Source of the DNA: Sphingobacterium sp. UGAL515B_05
GTDB lineage: Bacteria; Bacteroidota; Bacteroidia; Sphingobacteriales; Sphingobacteriaceae
Length of the DNA stretch: 64,000 nucleotides
Direction of reading: 5' to 3'
Assembly (NCBI RefSeq): GCF_033097525.1
Contig: NZ_CP109907.1
Location: 310,001 to 374,000 of the forward strand
Shown here: piece by piece, positions 1-8,675 of the stretch
Position numbering within the stretch: the first letter of the stretch is position 1
Layout of the letters: each line of letters starts with the position of its first letter
Program-made: the position numbers and the translations under genes
The notes under the pieces: model-generated
Told to the model about the DNA's origin: nothing
Databases searched by the model: none
The model's input: only the letters and a program-made list of their open reading frames with translations

Positions 1-1007
1 TTGTTGATATTGGCCGACTGCAGAAAAAGGCCCTGCCAATCGGTATTGTTGTTAAAGGCCGGATTTAAACTATCTGTCAGCATGGGGCTAATGGATCCAT
101 TGTTGAACCAGTCGTACGATCCACCCTGATAGAGCAAGTTCATTTTCAGCCTGCGCTCGGCCGCACCAACGGTGATGGGCTTCATGGCCGGACGGCTCGA
201 AACCCCATTGTAAGCCGAGATCCGTATTTCGGGTTTCCCCACAGCCGGACGTTTGGTTTTGATGATAATGACCCCATTCGCGGCACGGGCTCCATAAATG
301 GCCGATGCCGAGGCATCTTTCAGGATATCAACCGATTCGATGTCGTTAGGATTGATAGCCTGCAAGGGGCTCGCATTTCCATACGCCGCCTGTATATCGC
401 TCACATCGTAAATAATATTGTCGATGACATACAGAGGAGCCTGCAGCTGATTATCGGCCAAGCCTAAGTTGCTCGTTCCGCGAATATTGACGATGTTGTT
501 GGTACCCGGTTCGCCCGATGTACTCAATACTGTCAGACCGGCCACACGTCCCTGCAACATGGCATCGAAGGTGGCGTAAGGGGTATTTTCAAAATCCTTC
601 CCTTTTACCGTAGCAATAGCTCCTGTTGTCTTCCGCCGCTGCACATCCTGATAGCCCATCACGACCACCTCATCAAGCCCCGTTCCATCTTCCTTCATGG
701 TGATCTGAAGTGTATTTTCGCCGGCACGCAGCTGTTTCTCCTGCCGTACATAACCGACGTAACTAAAAATCAAGGTCGGATTGGCCGATTTAAGCGGTAG
801 GCTGAATTTTCCGTCAGCATCCGTTTTGGTCGCATTACGGATGCCTTTCTCTAAAATACTCAGATCGGACAGCGGCGTACCTTTTTCGTCTTTCACGATC
901 CCCGTAACCGTTCTCTGTTGTTGCGCATACAGCTGTTGACAGACCAACAGCAGCAACATCAAAATACCCGTTAGGCATTTTTTTGGAAGATTTTCATACA
1001 TAGTCAT
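1..1007 (-). CDS. SusC/RagA-type TonB-linked outer membrane receptor, N-terminal part (runs off the left edge)
   Basis: The reverse strand is open from an ATG at 1007 to the window edge (about 335 codons). A signal peptide ends near the residues QQLYAQQ. It is followed by a carboxypeptidase-regulatory-like beta-sandwich (TGIVKDEKGTPL) and the TonB plug with the SusC signature (NIVNIRG, then SVDILKDASASAIYGARAANG). These proteins form the barrel of a nutrient importer whose lid is a SusD lipoprotein. The barrel and any SusD partner lie outside the window. A second ATG three codons downstream (1001) is an alternative start. Family assignment is firm; the substrate cannot be read. Confidence 0.93.
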   Translation of the reverse strand, partial: MTMYENLPKKCLTGILMLLLLVCQQLYAQQQRTVTGIVKDEKGTPLSDLSILEKGIRNATKTDADGKFSLPLKSANPTLIFSYVGYVRQEKQLRAGENTLQITMKEDGTGLDEVVVMGYQDVQRRKTTGAIATVKGKDFENTPYATFDAMLQGRVAGLTVLSTSGEPGTNNIVNIRGTSNLGLADNQLQAPLYVIDNIIYDVSDIQAAYGNASPLQAINPNDIESVDILKDASASAIYGARAANGVIIIKTKRPAVGKPEIRISAYNGVSSRPAMKPITVGAAERRLKMNLLYQGGSYDWFNNGSISPMLTDSLNPAFNNNTDWQGLFLQSANIN

Positions 1008-1259
1008 AATTTCGTTAAGCAGATGTTCCGTTTAACATACCGTCAACTACACGTGTACCCCTGGGATAGACGCGGTTCCTTTCGCAAAAAGGACATTGCC
1101 AGCATGTTAAAAAATTGATTAGTTCTTCTTTCTGTAACAAAATTAGTACTTCGAATTAGCGGTTTTCGGTCAGATCTTACCCACTCATTCTAGCATTTTA
1201 ACAAAAGAAAAAGAGGCCTATTGGCGAGCTGTAAGATTGCAGCATAGGGCATAAAACAG

Positions 1260-1314
1260 CAATTCCGTCCAATCCTATCGGGAATATTTCCCCTGTTAGG
1301 ATTAGACGGAATTG
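1260..1314 (-). terminator. Long hairpin downstream of the AraC-type gene
   Basis: Arms 1260-1277 and 1297-1314 pair over about 18 bp with one mismatch (core caattccgtc / gacggaattg), and the loop holds a further short GGGAA/TTCCC stem. It sits about 80 bases past the stop of the reverse-strand AraC-type gene and is the likely transcription end. The U-tract is weak. The rest of 1008-1395 shows no gene; it must hold the promoter of the SusC gene, but I see no clear -7/-33 pair. Confidence 0.6.
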
Positions 1315-1395
1315 AATCAGAGCCCAAATCGCGCAGGAAATTGAGCGACCTTCTGCCACATGGGATCAAATAGCCTAAAGCGATTAAGAGGGCTG

Positions 1396-2259
1396 TTAAT
1401 CGTATAGGTAATTTCGGTAGTTGCGAACGTATATTTTGGGCGAAATACCCAAGATATTCCGAAACACACGATTAAAATTAGTAATGCTGTTAAAGCCCGA
1501 ATCGTAGGCTATTAAAGAGATCGAATCGTGCCTACCCAAACCCAATAATTTACAGGCTTCGCGGATGCGCAGTTCATTTAAATAAGCGACAAAAGTTTTT
1601 CCCGTACAGTTTTTAAAATAGCGGCAGAAGGCGTGCGGCGTAAGATTTGCCTTTTCGGCTATTTCATCCAAACTGATATCCTCTTTAAAGTGCTCTTCCA
1701 AAAATTTGCAAAGCTTTTCAATACGGAAAGGTTTGGCTATCTCCCCTTTGGGCAATTGTACACCCGAAAGAGGCTCCAGTTCCGTAAATACTTTGCTGAG
1801 TGATTTTAACAGATAAAAGAAATTGACGAGCTGATCCAGAAAGTCGGACTTTTGCAGGATTTCAATATAATCACATACCTGCCCCCGATGTTTCGGCGGG
1901 ACTTTAAATCCCCGATGGCATTTATGCACAAAATCAAGCAGGTTACGAAGTTCGGGCATGGTGGCCATGGTAGACAGTGCTCCTTTCGGGCTAAAAAATA
2001 GTGAGACAGACCGCACAGATACTCCTGCGATGAAACTTTTAAACACATGGGCCTGGTTTGTTCCCAAAAGAAAAATGTCGCCGGGCTGAAATTCATGTAC
2101 ATTATCGTCCACGAGTAGCTGGCCGATACCTTCTTTGATCCAGATTAATTGATATTCCTCATGGCGATGCATATAAGGATAGAACTTATCCAGTACATCT
2201 TCTTGAATATAGATAGATTTATCCTGAGGGGCAGGAACTTTAAATTGAACTGGCTTCAT
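1396..2259 (-). CDS. AraC-family transcriptional regulator
   Basis: The protein has 287 residues. Residues about 25-90 form a cupin-like effector-binding domain (HRHEEYQLIWIKEG, then FQPGDIFLLG). Residues about 180-283 are the double helix-turn-helix (DISLDEIAEKANLTPHAFCR, then the conserved GFNSITNFNRVFRN and GISPKIY). Such proteins sense a small ligand and switch nearby genes. It is encoded head-to-tail behind no obvious partner: the SusC receptor lies downstream on the same strand about 390 bases away, so a link to that uptake locus is possible but unproven. The ATG at 2259 fits the cupin domain start. Confidence 0.92.
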   Translation of the reverse strand: MKPVQFKVPAPQDKSIYIQEDVLDKFYPYMHRHEEYQLIWIKEGIGQLLVDDNVHEFQPGDIFLLGTNQAHVFKSFIAGVSVRSVSLFFSPKGALSTMATMPELRNLLDFVHKCHRGFKVPPKHRGQVCDYIEILQKSDFLDQLVNFFYLLKSLSKVFTELEPLSGVQLPKGEIAKPFRIEKLCKFLEEHFKEDISLDEIAEKANLTPHAFCRYFKNCTGKTFVAYLNELRIREACKLLGLGRHDSISLIAYDSGFNSITNFNRVFRNILGISPKIYVRNYRNYLYD

Positions 2260-2399
2260 AACAATTTAGATTTAAATAAATGTCAACTTGACATTAAATA
2301 TACTATAGCCAGTTTAGTATTACAATGCTTAACAAAAAAAGGTTAAAATAAGGTGATAGTTGGTTATAATTTGCACATGAGTGCCGCCACTGCTAGCGG

Positions 2400-2927
2400 T
2401 TAGCCAGCCCCCAGCTCTTCAGCCAGCGATTGTAAGCCTTGATTAGCTTCTTCAAATCGTTTGAGTTCGACCGCATAAGATTCCGTAACCGTTTCGAGCA
2501 AGGCACTTCCAGCGGTAAAGTCAACATAGGCCATTACTGTATCACCACCCCACATCCAGTCAAAAATCAGGGCATAACCCTCCAAAACAAAGCCTTCCAG
2601 TTGTTTTAAAAGAGCCAGCATCGGCAATATTTCAAGATAGTTTTCACTGAAGTTCAGTACGGCGAATGTCCAGTGTTGCTTTTCCTCATCGTAATACTCC
2701 TTCGCGCCATAAAATTGATCCTTGAGCAGATTATCGAAGACTTCACGAATGCGCGCCTGTGAATAACCCGGAATAATTTCCAACGTTGTTTTGCTGTACA
2801 TCTGCCGGCTCTCCCACCACTGCGACCAATTATCATCTTTGTTCGGGGAAATCGGTTTAGAAGAAAAATACTCGTTTAATCTCGATTTTTCTATTTTAAC
2901 ACTTATGTAAAGGCTATCCAGTTCCAT
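2400..2927 (-). CDS. Uncharacterised 175-aa cytoplasmic protein
   Basis: A clean ORF starting at ATG 2927 that I do not recognise. The protein is soluble and acidic, with no signal peptide or membrane segment. It has an aromatic-rich N-terminal half (WSQWWESRQMY) and a C-terminal stretch that looks like mixed alpha/beta (FVLEGYALIFDWMWGG). It lies 36 bases downstream of the secreted protein encoded at 2964-3506 on the same strand, so the two may be co-transcribed. No function is proposed. Confidence 0.7.
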   Translation of the reverse strand: MELDSLYISVKIEKSRLNEYFSSKPISPNKDDNWSQWWESRQMYSKTTLEIIPGYSQARIREVFDNLLKDQFYGAKEYYDEEKQHWTFAVLNFSENYLEILPMLALLKQLEGFVLEGYALIFDWMWGGDTVMAYVDFTAGSALLETVTESYAVELKRFEEANQGLQSLAEELGAG

Positions 2928-2963
2928 ACGATTGTTCTAAGCTATTCTTAACTTTTTTAAACG

Positions 2964-3506
2964 TTACCAGCTCGACAGTTTGATTTTACCATCGCTATCA
3001 AAATCCGTATTGTCGGTCACTCTTTTGAGGTTCAGCTGCTTCAATGATAGGCCTTCTTTCAGGGGCAAATCGGCAGCTTTCATCCGAAATAAGGGATAAG
3101 ATAGCGGCTTCTCATTCCATTCGAGCACAAAATGATAGCCATCTACGATCTTTTGCTGGTCGTCGGTTTTGATGATCAAGATATTGTGGAAGGTTTGCTC
3201 CGGCTTGGCCGGATCACTATCTGGTGAGATCCCCCTTGCTTTATAGGTGGCGATAAACTTGTAATAATGGAACTTGCCATTTACGGGATTGAATACTAAT
3301 TCACGGCTGTTGTTTTCCTTGATTAAAGCTGAAAAAGACTGCTCAAAATCATCCAGCAACTTATAATTAAAATCGGTATTGATCTTATTGGCCACCAATA
3401 CATAGGTCTTTTCATCTTTACCGGCACTATTTCCCTTCACTTGGTTTTGCGCAGCGACCGAATAACAAGTAAACCAGCCTAACAATAGGACTATTAAATA
3501 TCTCAT
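2964..3506 (-). CDS. Uncharacterised secreted protein, 180 aa
   Basis: The N-terminus MRYLIVLLLGWFTCYSVAAQ is a good Sec signal peptide ending in an AxA-Q type site, so the protein is probably periplasmic. The mature part (about 160 residues) has alternating beta-like segments, for example FHYYKFIATYKARG and YHFVLEWNEKPLSYPLF. No family was recognised. It precedes the 2400-2927 gene by 36 bases in the same direction and is the likely first gene of a two-gene unit. Confidence 0.72.
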   Translation of the reverse strand: MRYLIVLLLGWFTCYSVAAQNQVKGNSAGKDEKTYVLVANKINTDFNYKLLDDFEQSFSALIKENNSRELVFNPVNGKFHYYKFIATYKARGISPDSDPAKPEQTFHNILIIKTDDQQKIVDGYHFVLEWNEKPLSYPLFRMKAADLPLKEGLSLKQLNLKRVTDNTDFDSDGKIKLSSW

Positions 3507-3603
3507 CCCACTAATTTATTAAAATTCAAAGAATATTCCTTTAGCTGGCCAGCAATCATTTTATTTTTCGATTTCTAGGTGACACAAGCGGAGAACTATT
3601 ACA

Positions 3604-3912
3604 CTACTCCAATAAATAGTTCCAGTCGCTTATTACGGACGAAATGTCCCAAGTTAAGGCCGTTTTCTTGTAACGCTCAAAATCGCTCCTTTTCCATTTG
3701 GTAATATGATATCCTTCACAGAGCCTACAATAGTAGGCTCTGCGGCAAGCCGGTTTTCCCATACGGTGTTTGATGCGTTTACCATTTGTTACATTTTTGA
3801 CGCGCGAGCGTAATTTAAACCGGAACATTGCATACTGTGCCTCGATCCGGGATGGAAAGGCTACCTTTCCTGTGGCTCGGCATTTCCAGGTGTTGCTTTT
3901 TATGCTTTCCAT
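3604..3912 (-). CDS. Small basic protein with paired cysteines, possible zinc ribbon
   Basis: I place the start at ATG 3912 (MESIKSNTWKCRATGK), 7 bases after the stop of the upstream LytTR-type gene; an upstream ATG at 3957 would overlap that gene. The product is about 102 aa and strongly basic. Its cysteines are at WKCRATGK and in the pattern CRRAYYCRLCEGYHITK. Together with the conserved-looking YH they resemble small zinc-ribbon proteins of phage and mobile elements, but zinc binding is inference. The close spacing suggests one transcript with the LytTR-type gene. Confidence 0.6.
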   Translation of the reverse strand: MESIKSNTWKCRATGKVAFPSRIEAQYAMFRFKLRSRVKNVTNGKRIKHRMGKPACRRAYYCRLCEGYHITKWKRSDFERYKKTALTWDISSVISDWNYLLE

Positions 3913-3919
3913 AACCGAT

Positions 3920-4981
3920 CTATTCAAGGTTATTATTATTTGTATTCTCTTTTTCAATTGGCACCTGGAGCATGACCCAATCTTTTATCCGGCGCGCAAT
4001 GGTCGGGGCAACCTTAAAACTTTCAATAGCTCCAAAGGGTCTGTGCAAAAGGATCCGAAGCCGACCTCCCTTCAATTGATAACAGGCCTTAATCATGGCC
4101 AACGGGATTGCATGATGCCGGTCTATTTTCTGCACAAAGCCATGGGTATCGCGCACAATTTCATTCAGACTACGCTGTTCACAGCCTTTGCTATCGGCCA
4201 TATCTTCTTTTAGGTATAGCTTAACGATAGGCGTATTATTGGTCTTCTCAAATAAAAATATCCCCAGTTCGTTGTACATGATCTTTTTTGTGAGGTATCT
4301 GTTGTTGATCACAAACTCCTTCAGTGCCGGATTTATTGATTTGAGTAGCGTCAGATCAATTTCCTCCACCGAATCCGTTTCCTTACCGGTCTCATCAGCC
4401 AATGATGGCTCCATGTAATCAGATGAATCAAAAGATTGCAGGTCTACTTGCCCCCCTTCCCTACCTATTATATTATTATGCTGTTGTAAAGCACGCTCCA
4501 ATCGGATCAGATACCTTTCTCTTTTTCGATAAACACTCCAATAAAAAAAAGTGGTATAGATCATATTAAAAAGTAGGATGCAGACAAAAATCACCAATAA
4601 AGGCAGCCATATCCATTCACTTTTAGGCGCAGCGACAGGCCTGAGAACACCAAATATGAGGACCGTTGGCAGTAGTACACAGAAAAAGAACTGCGTTCCC
4701 AGCCGATCACCCAAGTGTAGCAGCCAGCTTTTCTTTTTGTCCAACAGTTTGATAACAGACCGTATATAAAAAAGCGCCAAGCTAGCGATTAAGACGTTAA
4801 ATAGATAACTCACGATTAGCGGTCTACCGTCAAACCAGTTTGACAACGAAGCGACAGTTCCGATATACCAACAGATACCTCCAAAAAGAAAAGACGCAAT
4901 ACACACCCAGATGAAATCTGGATAATGTACGTACATCTCCATATCGTTCCCATACTTGACCTGTTGGATACTTTCCATCAT
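3920..4981 (-). CDS. Membrane-anchored LytTR-type DNA-binding regulator
   Basis: The protein has 353 residues. Four hydrophobic segments at roughly 22-44, 55-77, 93-113 and 124-148 form a membrane bundle. An acidic linker follows, then a C-terminal domain (about 220-345) laid out like LytTR: it includes IFLFEKTNNTPIVKLYLKED, RSLNEIVRD, FVQKIDRHHAIPLAMIKAC and LRILLHRPFGAIESFKVAP. Similar membrane-tethered LytTR regulators are common in Bacteroidota. A second Met follows the first, so the start may be one codon later. The DNA-binding assignment rests on pattern, not on an alignment. Confidence 0.66.
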   Translation of the reverse strand: MMESIQQVKYGNDMEMYVHYPDFIWVCIASFLFGGICWYIGTVASLSNWFDGRPLIVSYLFNVLIASLALFYIRSVIKLLDKKKSWLLHLGDRLGTQFFFCVLLPTVLIFGVLRPVAAPKSEWIWLPLLVIFVCILLFNMIYTTFFYWSVYRKRERYLIRLERALQQHNNIIGREGGQVDLQSFDSSDYMEPSLADETGKETDSVEEIDLTLLKSINPALKEFVINNRYLTKKIMYNELGIFLFEKTNNTPIVKLYLKEDMADSKGCEQRSLNEIVRDTHGFVQKIDRHHAIPLAMIKACYQLKGGRLRILLHRPFGAIESFKVAPTIARRIKDWVMLQVPIEKENTNNNNLE

Positions 4982-5338
4982 GTATTGATTATTTTAAAGA
5001 TTAATACCTGGGCTGATCGATAGATAAATACAGGGCAGGTGATTTCTTTTTAAAAATTCCGAATTAAAGAAATTTCTATATACTAAATTTAGCCATTATT
5101 TGCTTAAAACGGTCCAATGCGATAGGTAAACCACCCTTTTGTGTACTCCGAAACAGGGCGAAACCTCCCATTTTAGCTTATAAATACCATGCTTATTGTA
5201 TAGATTGTATTCCTTGTTACAGAAAAATGTAATTCGATGCAAAAAACATACACTTATTGAAATAAAGATAATATTCAGGCAGATTAGCATACGTTATAGG
5301 TAATTTTAACCAGATGTCAAATCATTGATTTAATAGCC
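4982..5338. other. Intergenic region between divergent genes
   Basis: An AT-rich stretch between the reverse-strand LytTR-type gene and the forward-strand membrane protein gene; it should hold both promoters. A 64-codon reverse ORF (5096-5290) has no support beyond being open and is not called. No repeat or RNA was recognised. Confidence 0.5.
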
Positions 5339-6040
5339 ATGCGTATGACACCCACCAAGCAAATAGTCAGACGGATCAGCCGCAACCACGTTCTGATAAC
5401 TATCGCGATAGCGGTGACTATCTACGGATCTTTTTTAGCGCCGGAATTCTACTTAAAGGTATATAGCATCGGCGCCCTTGTATTGCTGATCCCCTTTTTG
5501 GAAATCCGTAGTCATCATGTGGTACTTCAGCTTTGTGCTCTATTTTTTGTTTGCATTCAGATCTGTAGTATAGCCGTGTATGATCGCTTACCCTATGAAC
5601 TATTGCTGAGTTCACAGCCGCTCAAGCCAGCATTTAAACATGCCTTACCGATCGCCCTTGGCAGCTGTGCGGTGGCCAATATTATTTTTGTCAAACGTGC
5701 CAATCTGGTTACGCTGTACGCCATCCAATTTCCACTGATGCTCCTTGCCTGTACCTGGTATATCCGGATGAACCTTATTATGAACAATTGCAAGCATGTC
5801 GATAATCCCAAAGCGGTCTATATCCAGGCCGAAGTAGTTCAGAAATGTCCGGTTTGCTGCGATATCCATGAGCTCTTGATCGCCTTTCGCTATGAAGGTG
5901 AGGAATATCAACTTCCAATGGATGTGCATCCGAAGACTTTTGAACAGGCAAAAGAAGGCGGAAAACTCTTTCTGACGCTTCATCCGGGTGTGTATGGCTG
6001 GCCATGGTATCACAAAAACATGAAAAGGAGGTACAAATGA
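5339..6040 (+). CDS. Uncharacterised integral membrane protein, 233 aa
   Basis: Hydrophobic segments at about 18-34, 37-52, 60-80, 105-118 and 124-140 suggest four to five membrane spans in the first 145 residues. A soluble C-terminal domain of about 85 residues follows, with the cysteine pair QKCPVCCDIH. No family was recognised. It overlaps the next gene by an ATGA junction at 6037-6040, and a strong AAAGGAGG ribosome site for that gene lies inside its last codons, so the two are surely co-expressed. ATG at 5339 or 5345. Confidence 0.75.
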   Translation: MRMTPTKQIVRRISRNHVLITIAIAVTIYGSFLAPEFYLKVYSIGALVLLIPFLEIRSHHVVLQLCALFFVCIQICSIAVYDRLPYELLLSSQPLKPAFKHALPIALGSCAVANIIFVKRANLVTLYAIQFPLMLLACTWYIRMNLIMNNCKHVDNPKAVYIQAEVVQKCPVCCDIHELLIAFRYEGEEYQLPMDVHPKTFEQAKEGGKLFLTLHPGVYGWPWYHKNMKRRYK

Positions 6041-7122
6041 TCACGAGTTTATATCACCTGATGCTTCTGATCGAGAACGTTGCCCATATCGGTCCTTCCA
6101 GCCGCACCCAACATTTTGATGCCATCGCTTCTGCCTGTACCGGCCGTTTGAATGATGCACTGGCGATCCATCGCCAGTATACCCAAGCCGATCAGGCGAT
6201 ACGCGGCGTGCAGCTCTACCATACCCTGTTGCTTCGTCTCCATGAGATATTATATACTTACTGCGATCGGTCCGTTCCCGAGGAACTCAACGCCCTTCAT
6301 CGCCTGGAGGAAGTATTGGAAAATATCGAATTCTTATTTAAACGAGATATCAATCCCCTGACACCGCTACCGCAACACCATGAAGAACGCATCCAGCACT
6401 ATATAGATCTTCATCTCGAGTGTACCCTCGACAGATTAAGGCTTAAACAGATTCCTTCAACCTATCTGGATGAAGTGCAATCCGCTATGGCAAGTCTTTT
6501 GCAACGGGGCAAAATACCCTACATGCAATATCATCACCAGCACTACCTTATTCAGCTGATCGATGCACTCAGGCAATTGGCCGATGATGAGCGTCAGCAT
6601 AAAAACTGGCCTTCTCGCTTTTTGATCCTGATGATCAATTTTAATTTTAACCACATCGGATTTTTAAATCGCTGGAAGGAATTGTACGAATCAGATCCTG
6701 CTCCTACGGAAGACCTACTGCGCTATCCACAGCATTTCTCCGCCATCCCGGGCTTTGCCTATGATCCCAACCGCAGCTCCCTACTCACGCTGATGTGCCA
6801 GTATATTGAAACAGAAACAGCGGATAATCAGCCATCCAATGATATTCCCAATCGCTTTATCCACAGCAATCTCAATGGCAAAGAGCTCAAGCTCTGGCTG
6901 CATTTATGTGTGAAAGCTAATTTAACGCGATCTTCCGAAAAGAAAGAAGCAGCAGAAGAATTTTCAAAACTCGTCAAAACCAAAGAGGGCATACTGCTTT
7001 CGGTACATAGCCTCACAAAAATGGACAAAGGCAGCGAGTTTCCGGCTGCTGTCCATATCCGCAAGGTATTGAAAACCATGTTGAATGAACTGCACGAAAA
7101 ATTTCCCGAATTAAATGGATAA
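6037..7122 (+). CDS. Uncharacterised 361-aa protein translationally coupled to the membrane gene
   Basis: The start at ATG 6037 (MITSLYHLMLL) is chosen because it is preceded by AAAAGGAGG seven bases upstream and overlaps the previous stop as ATGA; the longer reading from 6004 is unlikely. The protein is largely helical and soluble. A central block (VLENIEFLFKRDINP, then TYLDEVQSAMASLLQRG) is faintly reminiscent of the RteC regulators of Bacteroides elements, but the match is too weak to claim. Its membrane partner encoded just upstream may anchor or control it. Confidence 0.75.
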   Translation: MITSLYHLMLLIENVAHIGPSSRTQHFDAIASACTGRLNDALAIHRQYTQADQAIRGVQLYHTLLLRLHEILYTYCDRSVPEELNALHRLEEVLENIEFLFKRDINPLTPLPQHHEERIQHYIDLHLECTLDRLRLKQIPSTYLDEVQSAMASLLQRGKIPYMQYHHQHYLIQLIDALRQLADDERQHKNWPSRFLILMINFNFNHIGFLNRWKELYESDPAPTEDLLRYPQHFSAIPGFAYDPNRSSLLTLMCQYIETETADNQPSNDIPNRFIHSNLNGKELKLWLHLCVKANLTRSSEKKEAAEEFSKLVKTKEGILLSVHSLTKMDKGSEFPAAVHIRKVLKTMLNELHEKFPELNG

Positions 7123-7360
7123 AAAATCCAGTAAAATTTTCAAAAAGCAGGGGTATTCCGTCCTTACCCCCACGATTACAGCCTTGATCCCTGTTTAAAT
7201 CCCGTTTAAAATCATTAACTGCCTGCTATTTTGCTCCGCCATGATCCTAGCAGTTATTTCATCTCCAATTCCCCTCTCCCTTCCATACAGCTATTTTAAA
7301 CAGCATGTGTAGGCTCCACAAGCCCTACCTGCTGCCCCTGCGGTCGGCTGCTATCCGATC

Positions 7361-7368
7361 TATCTTTG
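7361..7368 (+). promoter_or_regulatory. Candidate -7 box for the MauE operon
   Basis: TATCTTTG matches the Bacteroidota -7 consensus TAnnTTTG and lies 128 bases before the MauE start. No clear TTG -33 element stands at the expected spacing, so this is tentative. Confidence 0.35.
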
Positions 7369-7413
7369 TTTTGAGGCGTACGAATGGTAGAAGTTGACGC
7401 TGAAGCAGGCCGC

Positions 7414-7441
7414 TGTACCCGAGACGGGAGGGGCGGGTACG
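7414..7441 (+). promoter_or_regulatory. GC-rich hairpin in the leader of the MauE operon
   Basis: GTACCCG at 7415-7421 pairs with CGGGTAC at 7434-7440 around a purine-rich loop. It lies 55 bases upstream of the MauE start in an otherwise AT-rich leader and could modulate the transcript. It has no U-tract, so a terminator is unlikely. The rest of the 7123-7495 gap shows no gene. Confidence 0.3.
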
Positions 7442-7495
7442 GCGCCCTGTTTTTGAAAGAAAAAAATAAGATACCGGAAATAAATAATTAAGGTC

Positions 7496-8239
7496 ATGAA
7501 AGCAATTCCAACCAATAAAACTATTTACATGATCCTGCGGGCGGTGATGATCCTATTCTGGGTATATGTGGGTATTGAAAAGCTCTGGCAGCCCGAAGCC
7601 TTCAAGATTGCCCTGCAACAGCAGCCCCTGATCAGTATGTATGCGTCGGTATTATTTTGGCTGCTTCCATTGTCGGAGGTAAGCATCGGACTTTTGCTGG
7701 GCTTCCCCACACTGCGGTTACAAGCTTGGGGCTGGCGAGCTTCCATGTTGTTAATTACGCTTTTTAGTATTTATATCGGACTGGGTGTATTGAATGTATA
7801 CGACAGGAAGCCCTGCATGTGTGCCAGCTTCCTCAGCAATATCTCCTGGACAAAGCATTTGCTTGTCAATAGTCTTATTCTCATTTTTTCCCTTGCAGGC
7901 TGGCTTATCAATAGATCCCGTTTGGACAATTTAAATAAAAATATTACGGCCGCTATACCTATGGCGTTGCTTGTTTTTTCCTTCTTAACCCCTGCCCTTG
8001 TTCAGTACAGCAGTATCCCGCGGGTGCAGTCTAAATATCGTTGGATACTGCCAGACAGTCTATACCAAATTCCAGCATATGACAGCGTCAGTAGGCCTAT
8101 AGTAGGCAGCCTGGCATACAGATATGATCGGTACACAGAATCTTACCGACACTATTTATTTACCAATAGTATGCAGGCCAACAGCATGACTAATCAATTA
8201 TTGGCCTGCAGTGCAGAAAGGAGGGTAGCGTTATGCTAA
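7496..8239 (+). CDS. MauE/DoxX-family redox-associated membrane protein
   Basis: The protein has 247 residues. The first 140 hold four membrane spans with family landmarks: WVYVGIEKLWQPEAFK, LLPLSEVSIGLLL, the cysteine pair DRKPCMCASFLS and NISWTKHLLVNSLIL. MauE-like proteins are thought to handle thiol/disulfide electrons in the membrane. A fifth span and an approximately 80-residue periplasmic tail follow. The gene overlaps the next one by 7 bases (8233-8239), so it is coupled to the small cysteine-containing secreted protein. The convergent SusC/SusD/TlpA operon suggests a shared job. Confidence 0.85.
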   Translation: MKAIPTNKTIYMILRAVMILFWVYVGIEKLWQPEAFKIALQQQPLISMYASVLFWLLPLSEVSIGLLLGFPTLRLQAWGWRASMLLITLFSIYIGLGVLNVYDRKPCMCASFLSNISWTKHLLVNSLILIFSLAGWLINRSRLDNLNKNITAAIPMALLVFSFLTPALVQYSSIPRVQSKYRWILPDSLYQIPAYDSVSRPIVGSLAYRYDRYTESYRHYLFTNSMQANSMTNQLLACSAERRVALC

Positions 8240-8616
8240 CCAAATTTTTAAACAATTATGGCTACATGATATTAGGCGGAGCCATGATTATCGGATTCTC
8301 AGCATTTAAAGGTGCTGAGGTTTATGCAGGGAAAGCAGATAACCCTGTAACTATCTACTTCCATGGTAATCCACAAGATGCAAATCAGGTTAAAGATGCA
8401 TCACTTTGGGATACGACATCCAACGATGAGGACTGTAACAGTGCAAACGTTATGGCTTGCTCACAGGTAGTAGACGAATCTGATCTAAATGCTTCAGATC
8501 AGCTGAATCCAGCAAAGATTCAACTTGACGCGACCGCAACTTCTGGAGGGAACTATATCCCATCTAGAACCGGTGGCAGCAGTTCAACCACATTTACTCC
8601 GATCAATAGGGGATAA
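8233..8616 (+). CDS. Small secreted two-cysteine protein, 127 aa
   Basis: The gene starts at ATG 8233 behind the ribosome site AAAGGAGGG. The N-terminus (MLTKFLNNYGYMILGGAMII, ending near VYAGKADNP) is a hydrophobic export segment. The mature part contains exactly two cysteines in the pattern EDCNSANVMACSQ and a low-complexity Ser/Thr/Gly tail. In outline it resembles the small DUF6520-like exported proteins found beside MauE in Bacteroidota, but the family is not certain. Genetic coupling to MauE and the neighbouring TlpA-like thioredoxin suggest its cysteines are redox clients. Confidence 0.68.
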   Translation: MLTKFLNNYGYMILGGAMIIGFSAFKGAEVYAGKADNPVTIYFHGNPQDANQVKDASLWDTTSNDEDCNSANVMACSQVVDESDLNASDQLNPAKIQLDATATSGGNYIPSRTGGSSSTTFTPINRG

Positions 8617-8675
8617 ATGGAAGGAAGGGGTAGTCCGATCGGCCTGCCCCTTCCCAATTTGCGCCTACATATTCA

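Noticed and set aside
5096..5290. 64-codon reverse ORF
   Set aside because: No recognisable domain; located in an AT-rich promoter gap between divergent genes.
6037..7122. RteC regulator of a conjugative transposon
   Set aside because: Only a faint pattern in the middle; no conjugation genes, integrase or RteA/B are nearby.
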